Positions 26,041 to 34,384 of a DNA stretch of 57,743 bases are shown here, piece by piece; positions within the stretch are counted from its first letter, which is position 1; every line of letters begins with the position of its first letter. Position numbers and translations under genes: made by a program. The stretch spans positions 1 to 57,743 of the forward strand of contig CAAGAO010000003.1 of assembly GCA_900767835.1 (NCBI GenBank). Direction: 5' to 3'. This DNA is from Clostridia bacterium (lineage in GTDB: Bacteria; Bacillota; Clostridia; Christensenellales; UBA1242). The notes below the pieces were generated by a model, which searched no databases, was not told the origin of the DNA, and was given only the letters and a program-made list of their open reading frames with translations.

Positions 26041-27294
26041 TTATTTATAATATTTAGTAAACAACTCACCAAATGAAATGTTTATGCCAACTTTTCTTAA
26101 CCCATCTATTCTTTGATCATAAAGTTTCTTTAAATATTCCAATCTAACTGAATCATTGCCTAAATGAATGGCTGAATGGCAATTTGGACAAATTGACACA
26201 ATATTTTCAATTCTATCTAAATTAACTGAAAAATCTTTTTGCGCATGCATTGGTATTAAATGGTGTGCTTCCATATATTGTTGTCCCAATTTAGAGATAA
26301 ACGTATTATGATTTTCAACTTCAATTTGGCATTTATAATTTGCTAATTGCAAAGCAGTCTTTGATAGACGAGGATTTGTTTTATATCTTATACCCGTTTT
26401 TGTTTTATAAGGAACAGGGGTTCGATTGTTTTGTCTTTTAAATTTATCAGAATTTATATCATAAGCAAAAGATGTGATTATTCTTTTTTGTTCAATATTT
26501 TCACCCAATTCAGTTTCTAAGTTAGCTTCATTATCCTCAATTAACTCTTCATTTAATGTCAATATAATTTCAGGTTCTTTATTGTAGATACTTAATTTGG
26601 AAATTTTTTTTTCATATTTTGACAATACAAAATCAGAGATACAATAACGACCATCTGACTTTTCTACACAAATACCAAGTGAGGTAAGTAAAACGGTGAA
26701 TTTAACATCACTGTATTTGTTGCTAACAAGTATTGGTATATTAATTTCTCTATCATGCTCAGCACTTTTAAATTCTGTCAATGCATCGTTATAGGATACT
26801 TGCTTATCGTGAGTTACATATAGTAAGTAAGCCAAATCTTTTCTTGTGATTCCGCCTATATCATACATTGCTCTTAAAAATAATTTAGGGGCATCAACAT
26901 CTGAATTGCTACTTTCAATGGCTGTATTGTTTCTACCGAAACTATCATTGAATATTGAATTCATTATTATGTCAATTTGTAAATTATAATCATTTTGCAA
27001 ATATGCATTATAGAATCTAATTCCTCTATCTGTAATATGACCACGGCCAACTTGCTTAGAGTAATCATAATAAACTAATCCAAAATATCTTGTCAATTCA
27101 GATTGTTTCACTAAATACGGACCGTCTTTTGCGCCTTTACTTAAATAAGGTAATAATTTCTGAATTTCAATCTTAAAATTAGAATTTGAATACCATTCCT
27201 CATTTCTTTTATATGATTTATAATACAACTCTAAAGATGCATAAAAAGCATCTTTTTGCCCAGTTTGTTTTGGCATGATTAAAGTATGTGCCAT
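26041..27294 (-). CDS. HNH restriction endonuclease
   Basis: A 417-residue protein with a C-terminal HNH domain (residues ~335-395): MEAHHLIPMH, NLDRIENIVSICPNCHSAIHLG. The N-terminal two-thirds contain a winged-helix-like region (LYVTHDKQVSYNDALTEF) and probably read the DNA target. Convergent placement against two methylase genes makes it the cognate type II enzyme. An McrA-like modification-dependent nuclease is less likely given this context. Recognition sequence cannot be inferred. Confidence 0.82.
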   Translation of the reverse strand: MAHTLIMPKQTGQKDAFYASLELYYKSYKRNEEWYSNSNFKIEIQKLLPYLSKGAKDGPYLVKQSELTRYFGLVYYDYSKQVGRGHITDRGIRFYNAYLQNDYNLQIDIIMNSIFNDSFGRNNTAIESSNSDVDAPKLFLRAMYDIGGITRKDLAYLLYVTHDKQVSYNDALTEFKSAEHDREINIPILVSNKYSDVKFTVLLTSLGICVEKSDGRYCISDFVLSKYEKKISKLSIYNKEPEIILTLNEELIEDNEANLETELGENIEQKRIITSFAYDINSDKFKRQNNRTPVPYKTKTGIRYKTNPRLSKTALQLANYKCQIEVENHNTFISKLGQQYMEAHHLIPMHAQKDFSVNLDRIENIVSICPNCHSAIHLGNDSVRLEYLKKLYDQRIDGLRKVGINISFGELFTKYYK

Positions 27295-27668
27295 ATAAAT
27301 AACCTCTCAAAATTATAAGTGAATTATAACATATAAATAATTATTTTGCAATCTGATAGGGCTAAAGGGATACGAACTTTTTATATTTACATTAATTTTT
27401 CACATTTGCAACCCTGGCGTGTGCTTGTCTTTGTGGTTTGTCAAACAAATAATAATGTTTTTTTGATTTTTTTATAAATTTTTTATGATTTTAACAAAAA
27501 ATGATGGTTTTAATGGGATTAAAAGGTGTTTTGTTCTATGTTTCATACAAAAATATCTTAATTTATTTAATGTTAAAAGTCAAATAATTAGCATTAAATG
27601 TAAAAAAGACAGCAAAAAAACAACCCCCTACCGGTAGGGGGTTTGCCCAACACCTTTTAACCTATTAC
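27295..27668. other. Intergenic stretch between endonuclease and transposase
   Basis: A gap of 374 AT-rich bases with no gene. It holds the transposase terminator (27614-27643) and an inverted 12-mer (TTAAAAGGTGTT near 27513, with its complement near 27650). It may contain the left end of the IS or the prophage boundary, but I find no clear att or IS terminal repeat. Confidence 0.4.
27614..27643 (-). terminator. Perfect palindrome terminator after the transposase
   Basis: A 22-bp perfect palindrome (AACCCCCTACC/GGTAGGGGGTT, 27622-27643) followed on the minus strand by GTTTTTTTG. It lies 25 bases past the transposase stop. Confidence 0.8.
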
Positions 27669-28733
27669 TTATGCTGCATAAATTTGCTTAATTGTTTTTT
27701 GTGCCTTGATAAACCTTACATTTTCAAACTCATCTTTCTTTTCTTTTAGCAGACACAACAAGTCGGCTCTTTTTTCCAAAGGGGTCCAAAATGCTTTTTT
27801 GCCATTTCTATCTTTAATCCTACTATGGGGTCTATTGTTATACCTAATATTCCACTTTAACATTTTTGTTTTCAACTCATCTAATGTTTTGTATTTCAAA
27901 AAGTTATAAAAAGCCTCTTGGTCACTTCTGTGGGACCTTTCAACCTTTCCATTTAACCTTGGTGTGTATGCCCTTATTAGTTGGTGTTTTATTCCAAGTT
28001 TATTAAGTAAAATATCTAGAGCATGCTCTTTTTTTGTTGTTATAGTTTTACCATCTTTATATTTTTTTTCTTTATGGTTGGTAAACTCTAAACCATTATC
28101 TGTTTGAATAATGCGTGGAACATAACCAAAATAAACAATTGCACGCTTTACAAAATCCAATGTAGAACTAATGTTGTGTTCTTTGTATGGAAACAAAAAC
28201 CTTTCACGAGTTGCCTCATCTATCATTGTATATTGATAATACTTACAATCATCTTCATAGATAATTTTTCCCTTATAACAACTAATAGGAACATACTTGA
28301 CATCCATTTGCCATTTATAACCCAACATTTCTGGAGTATCGTAAGGCTGTGGGGTGTATCTTTGAATTTCCTCATGTGGTCTTATTTTATTACGCATAAC
28401 AAAATTATAAAAACCACCAAACGACCTACTGTAAGCACATTTTTGCCTCAAAATACCCCAAGCCTCATTATATGAGATGTGGGGTTGTTTTTTGAACAAT
28501 GTTATTATTTCTTGCTTTTCTTTTTCTGTATGAGCATTTGGGTGTGGGGTGTGTGGTCTACTTGACCTATTTTCCAAACTTTCTAATGTTCCATCATATC
28601 TTGCAAGCCATCTATAAAGTGTTTGCAAATTCACCTTGAATTGTGAACACACTTTTTGATATGGGATGTTTTCTTCACGCCACATTTTTAATGCTTTTCT
28701 TTTTGTATATGCTGTTACTCTTACTCCTTGCAT
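27669..28733 (-). CDS. IS481/IS3-type DDE transposase
   Basis: A single-frame 354-residue transposase. Residues ~10-55 are a helix-turn-helix (YQKVCSQFKVNLQTLYRWLARY); the integrase core has D144 (WQMDVKYVP), D212 (IQTDNGLEFTN) and E265 (NGKVERSHR). All three catalytic residues are present and the frame is uninterrupted, so it may be active. The promoter and terminator are visible. IS ends are not resolved: TGTAAAA motifs at 27599 and, inverted, at 28775-28781 are a weak candidate. It separates the restriction locus from the prophage. Confidence 0.88.
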   Translation of the reverse strand: MQGVRVTAYTKRKALKMWREENIPYQKVCSQFKVNLQTLYRWLARYDGTLESLENRSSRPHTPHPNAHTEKEKQEIITLFKKQPHISYNEAWGILRQKCAYSRSFGGFYNFVMRNKIRPHEEIQRYTPQPYDTPEMLGYKWQMDVKYVPISCYKGKIIYEDDCKYYQYTMIDEATRERFLFPYKEHNISSTLDFVKRAIVYFGYVPRIIQTDNGLEFTNHKEKKYKDGKTITTKKEHALDILLNKLGIKHQLIRAYTPRLNGKVERSHRSDQEAFYNFLKYKTLDELKTKMLKWNIRYNNRPHSRIKDRNGKKAFWTPLEKRADLLCLLKEKKDEFENVRFIKAQKTIKQIYAA

Positions 28734-28753
28734 AATCCACCTCGCTAGTGGAA

Positions 28754-28782
28754 ATTATACAGTAATTTACATTGTTTTACAA
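28754..28782 (-). promoter_or_regulatory. Transposase promoter
   Basis: On the minus strand TTGTAA (28777-28782), a 17-bp spacer and a perfect TATAAT (28754-28759) precede the transposase start by about 20 bases. Confidence 0.65.
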
Positions 28783-28790
28783 TAGGGCAT

Positions 28791-28829
28791 AAAAAAAAGA
28801 TGGTGAGTATTTTAATCTTCCCCACCATC
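28791..28829 (-). terminator. Terminator of the prophage late operon
   Basis: GATGGTG (28799-28805) pairs perfectly with CACCATC (28823-28829); eight T follow on the minus strand. The hairpin overlaps the end of the VTT-domain gene and closes the long minus-strand run of prophage genes. Confidence 0.85.
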
Positions 28830-29513
28830 ATTTTTATTATTCTTTCGAGTAAATTTATTCACAAACCAAGCGTCAATTTTGTTTTGATTTTTGGTTACAA
28901 AGTAGCCTAATACACACATGCCTAATACAAAGATTACAAGTAAAGTAATACCTATTGGGCTTTTTATAAGAGATGCACCAATAAAACAAGTGCAAGCAGT
29001 ATCAATAGCCCTAGTTATTATAATTACTATACAAAAATATATAAAGTTTATTTTTCCTAAACCGGCGCTTGCACACATAACATCATCTGGGAATATAGGA
29101 ATAAGTAAGAATATCGGCAACAAATATTTGCCTTTTTTTAATAAGTCTGCATACTTGATAGCCTTTTCTTCCCCCACAATCCATTTTAGCACTTTTATGC
29201 CACAAAGTCTTGCAATTGTAAACATACAAATAGAACCAAGTGTGCAACCAATCCAACTTATTATAAAAGCCTTAACAGGACCAAACAAAATAATTGCTGG
29301 TATTGTGAATATTGTTGTATTGATTGGAATAAAAACAACTTGAAATACTTGCAAAAGAACATAAATAAAGGCACCCCAAAAGCCCTTGTTGGCTATTTGT
29401 CTTAATGTTTCAATATCATCTAACCCAAATGCTTTTAATAAAAAATAAGCACCTATAAAAATGCTTACTAAAACAACAACCATTAGTATGGTTTTCAATA
29501 TACTTTTTTTCAT
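28812..29513 (-). CDS. TVP38/VTT-domain membrane protein
   Basis: A 233-residue membrane protein with about five helices and the VTT/DedA-like core: VFIPINTTIFTIPAIILFGP, then IGCTLGSICMFTIARLCG and PIFPDDVMCASAGLG. These re-entrant-loop proteins act in lipid scrambling or transport. It starts five bases after the stop of the preceding prophage gene, so it shares that operon. It could be a phage cargo gene altering the host envelope, or a host gene captured at the prophage edge. Confidence 0.8.
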   Translation of the reverse strand: MKKSILKTILMVVVLVSIFIGAYFLLKAFGLDDIETLRQIANKGFWGAFIYVLLQVFQVVFIPINTTIFTIPAIILFGPVKAFIISWIGCTLGSICMFTIARLCGIKVLKWIVGEEKAIKYADLLKKGKYLLPIFLLIPIFPDDVMCASAGLGKINFIYFCIVIIITRAIDTACTCFIGASLIKSPIGITLLVIFVLGMCVLGYFVTKNQNKIDAWFVNKFTRKNNKNDGGED

Positions 29514-29518
29514 ACAAC

Positions 29519-30700
29519 CTACTTTGGAGCCCTAACATGTGAGATTTTTATATCTTCTATTTCTTCCACATTTTCTATTTGTGTAGACCCGGCTGTTTCA
29601 TTTTGCTCCTCTTCAACATCTGTGTCAGTGTCTGTGTCAATGTTTTCAACCCAAGAATCACCATTTAATGCACTATCTTCTAAAAATTCCTCACAAATCA
29701 TAATCCTATTAGAATCTGCTGTATAAACAACACCAAGGACAAAACTATCTGCTAGTCTTATGCCTGTAAAAACAAACCAAATCATTACAATTAAGTTTAA
29801 TGCTATTAAAAGCACTGTTTCCGCTGTAAATGATTTTGTATGAACAATTACAGATGTTAGCAAGGCAACACTAATCAAGCCCCCAAATATTGCCGGGAGT
29901 ATTTTCTTAATTAAAATGCTTGCCTCGTTGTATTCAATACTATCATCATGTTTAACATTTCCCAAATCCACATTAAATAGCCTGTTGTATGTAACACTTT
30001 TATAATGCAATCTATAATTTTTCATACAATCAATGTTTTCAATTTGTTTTTGTAAAGACTTTGCTTTTTCAATATTATGTTCTTTATATGCTTGGATTAT
30101 CTGCAAATGTATCTCACAAACAGTCAATTGTTCCTCATAATATTTACGCAAACTTTCGGATTTTGCATACTTTTTATACTTTTTGTTATAAAATAGCATT
30201 TCCCTTTTGTATTTGCGTTTTCCAAGCCAAGTTTCCATATCATAATCATCTTTGTTTGGTTTTTCTGGCTCGGTAAAAATAAGTTTTTCATATTTTTTGG
30301 TTATAATTTCTTGGTATATTTCAACTTTCTTTTTGTAATTAAATACAAATTTTAACCAATTTTTGCATACACCTATTTTTTTAGCCTTAACAATTTCTTT
30401 TTTGCAGTCCTTTATTCTTTCTCTTTGAACAACAAATTTGGGATTATGCCTATTTTTCACTTTTCTTATAACATAAGCACCAAACAATGCAACATAAGAT
30501 ATAACAAGTTTAATTGAGTATGCAGTCCAAAACTCCGATGAGAATAAATAACTCATATCAAAGCCAAATTCAAATAATTGGATTATACCTGCCAATAAAG
30601 CATCACCAATAATTATAATTAAGCCAATACCAACTTTGAGAACATCCCTAGTTATTAGCAATTGCTTGCCTTTGCCATACTTAATTTTTATCGGTTTCAT
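29519..30700 (-). CDS. Membrane protein with long cytoplasmic coil, unknown
   Basis: A 393-residue protein. Helices at about 20-45 and 55-80 precede a basic, tyrosine/lysine-rich central region (~85-260) and two further helices (~275-330). The C-terminal ~60 residues are very acidic and low in complexity (DTDTDTDVEEEQ). The ATG at 30700 follows AAAGGAGG; the frame to 30742 is a poor alternative. It overlaps the next upstream gene slightly. The family is unknown; location is in the post-tail block where lysis genes are often found. Confidence 0.7.
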   Translation of the reverse strand: MKPIKIKYGKGKQLLITRDVLKVGIGLIIIIGDALLAGIIQLFEFGFDMSYLFSSEFWTAYSIKLVISYVALFGAYVIRKVKNRHNPKFVVQRERIKDCKKEIVKAKKIGVCKNWLKFVFNYKKKVEIYQEIITKKYEKLIFTEPEKPNKDDYDMETWLGKRKYKREMLFYNKKYKKYAKSESLRKYYEEQLTVCEIHLQIIQAYKEHNIEKAKSLQKQIENIDCMKNYRLHYKSVTYNRLFNVDLGNVKHDDSIEYNEASILIKKILPAIFGGLISVALLTSVIVHTKSFTAETVLLIALNLIVMIWFVFTGIRLADSFVLGVVYTADSNRIMICEEFLEDSALNGDSWVENIDTDTDTDVEEEQNETAGSTQIENVEEIEDIKISHVRAPK

Positions 30701-31133
30701 TAGTTTTGTCCTCCTTTGCCTTTTTAGATGCCAAGTGTTCATCTATCATTATAAAAATCAAGCCAAATATCATTGATATGCCACACAATAACCACCAATA
30801 GTATAATTTACCACTAAAAGTGCTAACAGCCCACAATACGCCCAAAAACAAGCCATAAGTAATGGCTTTGTGAACACATAACAAAACCCCACGGATAATA
30901 CCATGGGGTTGTTTGTGAATTAAGGCAAAAATCTTTTTACGAAAAGCAAAAAACACTACTAACAAAACTAAACAACCCATAAAGGTTATTTTGAAAGCAA
31001 TGTTTGTTTCTGTTAGTGCTACATATTCATTAAGCATAATAATTGGTATTAACCAAATAAAAACTATACTTATTAAATATGCCCACCTAGTTTTGCATAA
31101 GTTCAAAAATTTTTGCCAAGTTTTCTTAAACAT
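30681..31133 (-). CDS. Small four-helix membrane protein
   Basis: A 150-residue protein with four hydrophobic helices (about 17-37, 45-65, 87-105, 110-130) and a Lys/Glu-rich C-terminal tail. This is compatible with a holin-like protein, but no family signature is visible. The 3' end overlaps the following gene by 20 bases. Confidence 0.65.
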   Translation of the reverse strand: MFKKTWQKFLNLCKTRWAYLISIVFIWLIPIIMLNEYVALTETNIAFKITFMGCLVLLVVFFAFRKKIFALIHKQPHGIIRGVLLCVHKAITYGLFLGVLWAVSTFSGKLYYWWLLCGISMIFGLIFIMIDEHLASKKAKEDKTNETDKN

Positions 31134-31710
31134 AGTCTATATCTTCATCCTTTTCTGGTTTAGGTTTAGTTTCTTCTTTAATATCTTGTTCAACAATAGT
31201 CTGGGCTTGTTCTATTGTTTTTGTTTCTGGTGTAACATTTCCATCCTCAAGGGCTTTCTCGCCATCATCAATTACTGACAAAGTTTTCTCTTTTGCCATT
31301 TCTATTAAAGTTGCTTTTGTTTGTTCATAAAGCAAACTTAATTGTTCACTACCACTTTGACTAAGCACTGTTTCAATATATGCTTTTAATTCAATTGGGC
31401 AATCATTCTTACTTGAAATCTTTTGTAACACTTGCTTAAATTCATCAATTGTTTTATTTGTAGTGAATTTTTCAATAACTTTATCTGCAATTTTATCAAT
31501 AAAATTATCAATGCCACCAACTGCCTTGATGATAGTGTCTGCTATTGCCTGTCTATTCAAAATTTCTTTTGCTTTTTGGCTTTTCTTGGTAAATAGTGAA
31601 ATAAGCCATTTTGAAAAAGAAAAGGCACCATAAATGGCACCTCCGCTAATTCCTAAACCTGCTAAAAATTGCAACGGGTATTGCAATATAGTTTGAAATA
31701 TCTCTACCAT
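31126..31710 (-). CDS. Single-helix membrane protein with coiled tail
   Basis: A 194-residue protein. One glycine-rich hydrophobic segment (residues ~8-30, LQFLAGLGISGGAIYGAF) is followed by a helical region and an acidic, proline-rich C-terminus (KPKPEKDEDIDYV). ATG at 31710 follows GCGAGGTT, just after the stop of the gene upstream. It resembles phage proteins encoded near holins, but assignment is not possible. Confidence 0.65.
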   Translation of the reverse strand: MVEIFQTILQYPLQFLAGLGISGGAIYGAFSFSKWLISLFTKKSQKAKEILNRQAIADTIIKAVGGIDNFIDKIADKVIEKFTTNKTIDEFKQVLQKISSKNDCPIELKAYIETVLSQSGSEQLSLLYEQTKATLIEMAKEKTLSVIDDGEKALEDGNVTPETKTIEQAQTIVEQDIKEETKPKPEKDEDIDYV

Positions 31711-31711
31711 A

Positions 31712-32071
31712 TTAACCTCGCTTTGATGGGCAACCATTTTGGTGTGTATAAGATTCTACTATTGGTTGTGACTTATTGTCATAAATAACAATACCATCTA
31801 TTCTTTTATAAATTGGTTTATCAATTTTACAGTAACCAAGTGCAGCAATTTGATTATCAAGTTTGGTATTATTAGCCAATTGCCTTGTAACATCTCGCAA
31901 CTCATTTTCTAATAATTCCTTTTTTTGTGCCAATTCTGCATTTTCTTGTGCTAATTCAATTCTAACACGACAAGCATCAACAAGCCTTTTCTTTCCGGTT
32001 TCTGGCAATACTGCATAAACCTTATCTTCAATAACTCTGTATTCTTCTTTCAAATTAACGCTTTGTAACAT
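31712..32071 (-). CDS. Hypothetical coiled-coil phage protein, 119 residues
   Basis: The central part (RIELAQENAELAQKKELLENE) is a coiled coil; the C-terminus is a short beta-like region (YKRIDGIVIYDNKSQPIVES). Such small coiled proteins are common between phage tail fibres and holins. RBS GGAG upstream of the ATG. Confidence 0.65.
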   Translation of the reverse strand: MLQSVNLKEEYRVIEDKVYAVLPETGKKRLVDACRVRIELAQENAELAQKKELLENELRDVTRQLANNTKLDNQIAALGYCKIDKPIYKRIDGIVIYDNKSQPIVESYTHQNGCPSKRG

Positions 32072-32073
32072 AA

Positions 32074-32202
32074 TTACTCCTTTTTTGCTTTTTTAAGCAT
32101 TTTTTTATATTCTTTTTTTGTAAAAGTTTTATATTCCCTATGGTAAACTCCATCCTTGACATACTCAACAAGTAAAGTAATGCAATTAGATGGTTTCTTC
32201 AT
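32074..32202 (-). CDS. Hypothetical small basic protein, 42 residues
   Basis: Begins MKKPSNCITLLVEYVKDG at 32202, inside the 3' end of the upstream gene, and ends lysine-rich. An earlier ATG in frame gives an implausible hydrophobic extension antisense to nothing. Weak RBS; the call rests on tight packing in the operon. Confidence 0.45.
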   Translation of the reverse strand: MKKPSNCITLLVEYVKDGVYHREYKTFTKKEYKKMLKKAKKE

Positions 32203-32473
32203 CGCAAGTTTCAAACAGCAAATTAAAGGCATCAATATCTTGAACAATTGCTGCATCTTCAATGTAGTATGTAGGAAGAGCCCCAAGCCCAAGAGGAATA
32301 TATACATTTTCTGTTAAAGGTGTTTTAATAAACCATTCACCACCCTCAAACTTAACAGTTTCATCATTGTCAATTAAATAAAGCACATTATTTTCAACAT
32401 ACACTTTATTTGGGACAATAACAATATTGCTTGCTGTAATTTGGAAATCATCTTTTAGTTTATGTTTTGACAT
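32186..32473 (-). CDS. Hypothetical phage protein, 95 residues
   Basis: Acidic, beta-rich protein (VIVPNKVYVENNVLYLIDNDE) starting at an ATG at 32473 that lies inside the 3' end of the RT gene, with a GAGGTTG-type site. It resembles short structural or chaperone proteins next to tail fibres, but no family is evident. Confidence 0.6.
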   Translation of the reverse strand: MSKHKLKDDFQITASNIVIVPNKVYVENNVLYLIDNDETVKFEGGEWFIKTPLTENVYIPLGLGALPTYYIEDAAIVQDIDAFNLLFETCDEETI

Positions 32474-33467
32474 AATTAAACAACCTCTCATTTTTATAAA
32501 ATTTTAGAAAACCACTAACAGAACCTAAAAAAGTTTTAATTTGTTCATCACTTGCAAAAGTTTTTAATTTTCTATATTTACGCCTTAATCTAACCATTGT
32601 TTTATGGCTTGGTTTGGTTTTAATATATCCTTTTTCGGTCAAATGCCAATGCCTGTTTAAGAACATAAAGCCATTTTCTAGTTTTGTTATTTTTGTCTTT
32701 TTAAGGTTTATTTTAAGCCCCATTTCTGTGGCTAGCCTTAAAATTTCCCTTAAACAAGTTTTTAAGTATTCTTTATCATGGTGTATAAGATAGCCATCAT
32801 CCATATAACGCCCATAATATTTGATATGTAATCTTTCCTTAACATAATGGTCAAAATAACTAATATAAAACAAGGCGCTTATTTGTGAAATTTGGCTACC
32901 TAATCCTAATCCAACACTATTTTCAAATTGGTCAACAAAGTAATTGTATAAACTTACTATTTTGGGGTCTTGTATTTTCTTTGCCACTTTTTGTTTTAAC
33001 ATTTCATGTGGTATGCTTTCAAAGAATTTTGAAAAATCAAAAGTTAATACAAAACCTTTATTACTATAATTGTTTTTTCTATAATATTGCTGTAAATGGG
33101 CTTTTAACCTTTCGGTTGTAAAATTAAGCCCTTTACCCTTTAAGCAAGCCCCATTATCATAGATTAGAGATTTTGAAAGAACCGGCACAAGACAATTATC
33201 ACATAAACACTTTTGAACCACCCTTTCACTTATGTGTATTGATTTTATTGTTCTAACTTTTCCTCTTTCTCTTATACGAAAAACATAAAAACCTTTGCTT
33301 TTATATTTCCCGGATTTCAACTCATTGTAAGTTTTTGCAACATTGCATAAAGCGTTTAGTCTATACTTTTGGGTGCTGGTTTTCCAATTTACACCCTTAT
33401 AACACTTTTTACATGAAAGATAAAGGTTTCTAAAACTAAAAACCTCATCAAATGTTTGACCAATCAT
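32460..33467 (-). CDS. Diversity-generating retroelement reverse transcriptase
   Basis: A 335-residue RT. Palm motifs are FVLTFDFSKFFESIPH (~139-154), GLGLGSQISQ (186-195) and YYGRYMDDGYLIHH with catalytic YMDD at 221-224. The SQ form of the fourth motif instead of the usual QG is the mark of DGR reverse transcriptases, as is the compact length. With Avd it makes adenine-mutagenised cDNA from the template repeat just upstream. The ATG at 33467 follows AAAGGAG; the longer frame to 33563 would run into the spacer RNA. The gene order variable protein-avd-TR-RT is canonical. Confidence 0.95.
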   Translation of the reverse strand: MIGQTFDEVFSFRNLYLSCKKCYKGVNWKTSTQKYRLNALCNVAKTYNELKSGKYKSKGFYVFRIRERGKVRTIKSIHISERVVQKCLCDNCLVPVLSKSLIYDNGACLKGKGLNFTTERLKAHLQQYYRKNNYSNKGFVLTFDFSKFFESIPHEMLKQKVAKKIQDPKIVSLYNYFVDQFENSVGLGLGSQISQISALFYISYFDHYVKERLHIKYYGRYMDDGYLIHHDKEYLKTCLREILRLATEMGLKINLKKTKITKLENGFMFLNRHWHLTEKGYIKTKPSHKTMVRLRRKYRKLKTFASDEQIKTFLGSVSGFLKFYKNERLFNYVKT

Positions 33468-33672
33468 TGTTGTTAAATCTCCTTTGTGGGTTATCCCTAA
33501 ATGTTGCTGGCAAAAACCTGCCAAACATATCAAAGTGCAAATTTTAGCAATAAAAATAGCCACAACTTGGTGACTACTTTTTGCAAGGGAGCATAATTCC
33601 TTCTATTATACAAAAACCCGCTTTCACTGTCTGTTACTTCGCCCGGGTATAATTTTTGTTTGCTAATGGAAT

Positions 33673-33796
33673 CAAGGCGCACATAGTTCGTGTTGCTCGC
33701 ATTGTTGTTATTGACATACCCATTGTTGTTGACATAGCAGAAATTAGTGTCGTTGCCCGAGTAAGGGGAACGCAACCACCAATTGTTGCTCGACCT
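33673..33796 (-). repeat. DGR template repeat (TR)
   Basis: A 124-bp segment aligned without gaps to the variable repeat at 34399-34522. There are 16 mismatches, and 15 fall on adenines of the minus-strand template: ten A to G, four A to T, one A to C. The single exception is T to G at 33781. The TR is rich in AAC/AAT codons when read in the VR frame, which maximises diversity without stops. It lies between avd and the RT, followed by a ~205-bp spacer. Confidence 0.95.
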
Positions 33797-33819
33797 GTGC
33801 GTGATATACAATTATGCAC

Positions 33820-34335
33820 CTAATTTTTTGATATAAAACTTTCCATTCTTGTTACATCGCTATCTTTAAGTTTTTTAACATAAGCCATACACTCGTTTAT
33901 TAGATTTGCAATTTTATACCAATCTTTTGGTTTAATTTTTATCTTTTTAGGTTTTGGCTTATTGTTATCAACATTAGCATTATTGCTTTGTTGTTGATTT
34001 TTAACATCTTCTTGTGAAATATCAAGATTAGGGTCGACTAATTCACATAAAAATGTAATATGGCTAGCCAAACAATGTAATTTGCTTATCGCATTGTTAA
34101 AATAATCTTGCCTTGCTTGGTAATTTTCAATATGGTCTTTTGCAAAATATAGGTGATTTCCTTTTGTAATATCATCCATTATTTCACTTGACAATTGATA
34201 AGCCCTAGCAGTTCCATAGCGATTATATTTTTGTGGTAATTTTATACCTAGTTTAGCAATTTGTGTTTCTAGTTCAATTGCTTTAATTTCTGCAAGAGAT
34301 AAACTCTCTTTTCTTTTTGCTAATAACACACCCAT
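33820..34335 (-). CDS. avd: DGR accessory variability determinant (Avd-like)
   Basis: A 171-residue, mostly helical, basic protein between the variable gene and the TR. Helices around 14-36, 45-65, 68-98 and 135-160 fit the four-helix bundle of Avd, with a low-complexity QQQSNNANVDNNKPKPKKIK insert near residue 115-135. Avd forms a pentameric barrel that binds the RT and template RNA and is required for mutagenic cDNA synthesis. RBS AAAGGGA lies between the DGR hairpin and the ATG. Assignment rests on position, size and helix pattern. Confidence 0.82.
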   Translation of the reverse strand: MGVLLAKRKESLSLAEIKAIELETQIAKLGIKLPQKYNRYGTARAYQLSSEIMDDITKGNHLYFAKDHIENYQARQDYFNNAISKLHCLASHITFLCELVDPNLDISQEDVKNQQQSNNANVDNNKPKPKKIKIKPKDWYKIANLINECMAYVKKLKDSDVTRMESFISKN

Positions 34336-34354
34336 TTTAATAATTCCCTTTTAT

Positions 34355-34374
34355 ACAATGGCTTTCGCCATTGT
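34355..34374 (-). promoter_or_regulatory. DGR target-recognition hairpin
   Basis: On the minus strand ACAATGGC-GAAA-GCCATTGT is a perfect 8-bp stem with a GAAA tetraloop, 24 bases past the VR end and 10 past the stop codon. The Bordetella phage BPP-1 DGR needs a hairpin/cruciform of this very format next to its IMH site. There is no T run, so it is not a terminator. Confidence 0.85.
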
Positions 34375-34384
34375 GATTTTTAGA

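Noticed and set aside
27599..28781. Exact insertion-sequence boundaries from TGTAAAA ends
   Set aside because: The match is seven bases in an AT-rich region and no target duplication is seen.
33530..33819. Open frames across the DGR template repeat
   Set aside because: They are open because the TR mirrors the coding sequence of the VR; the TR is a non-coding template and the frames lack start signals.
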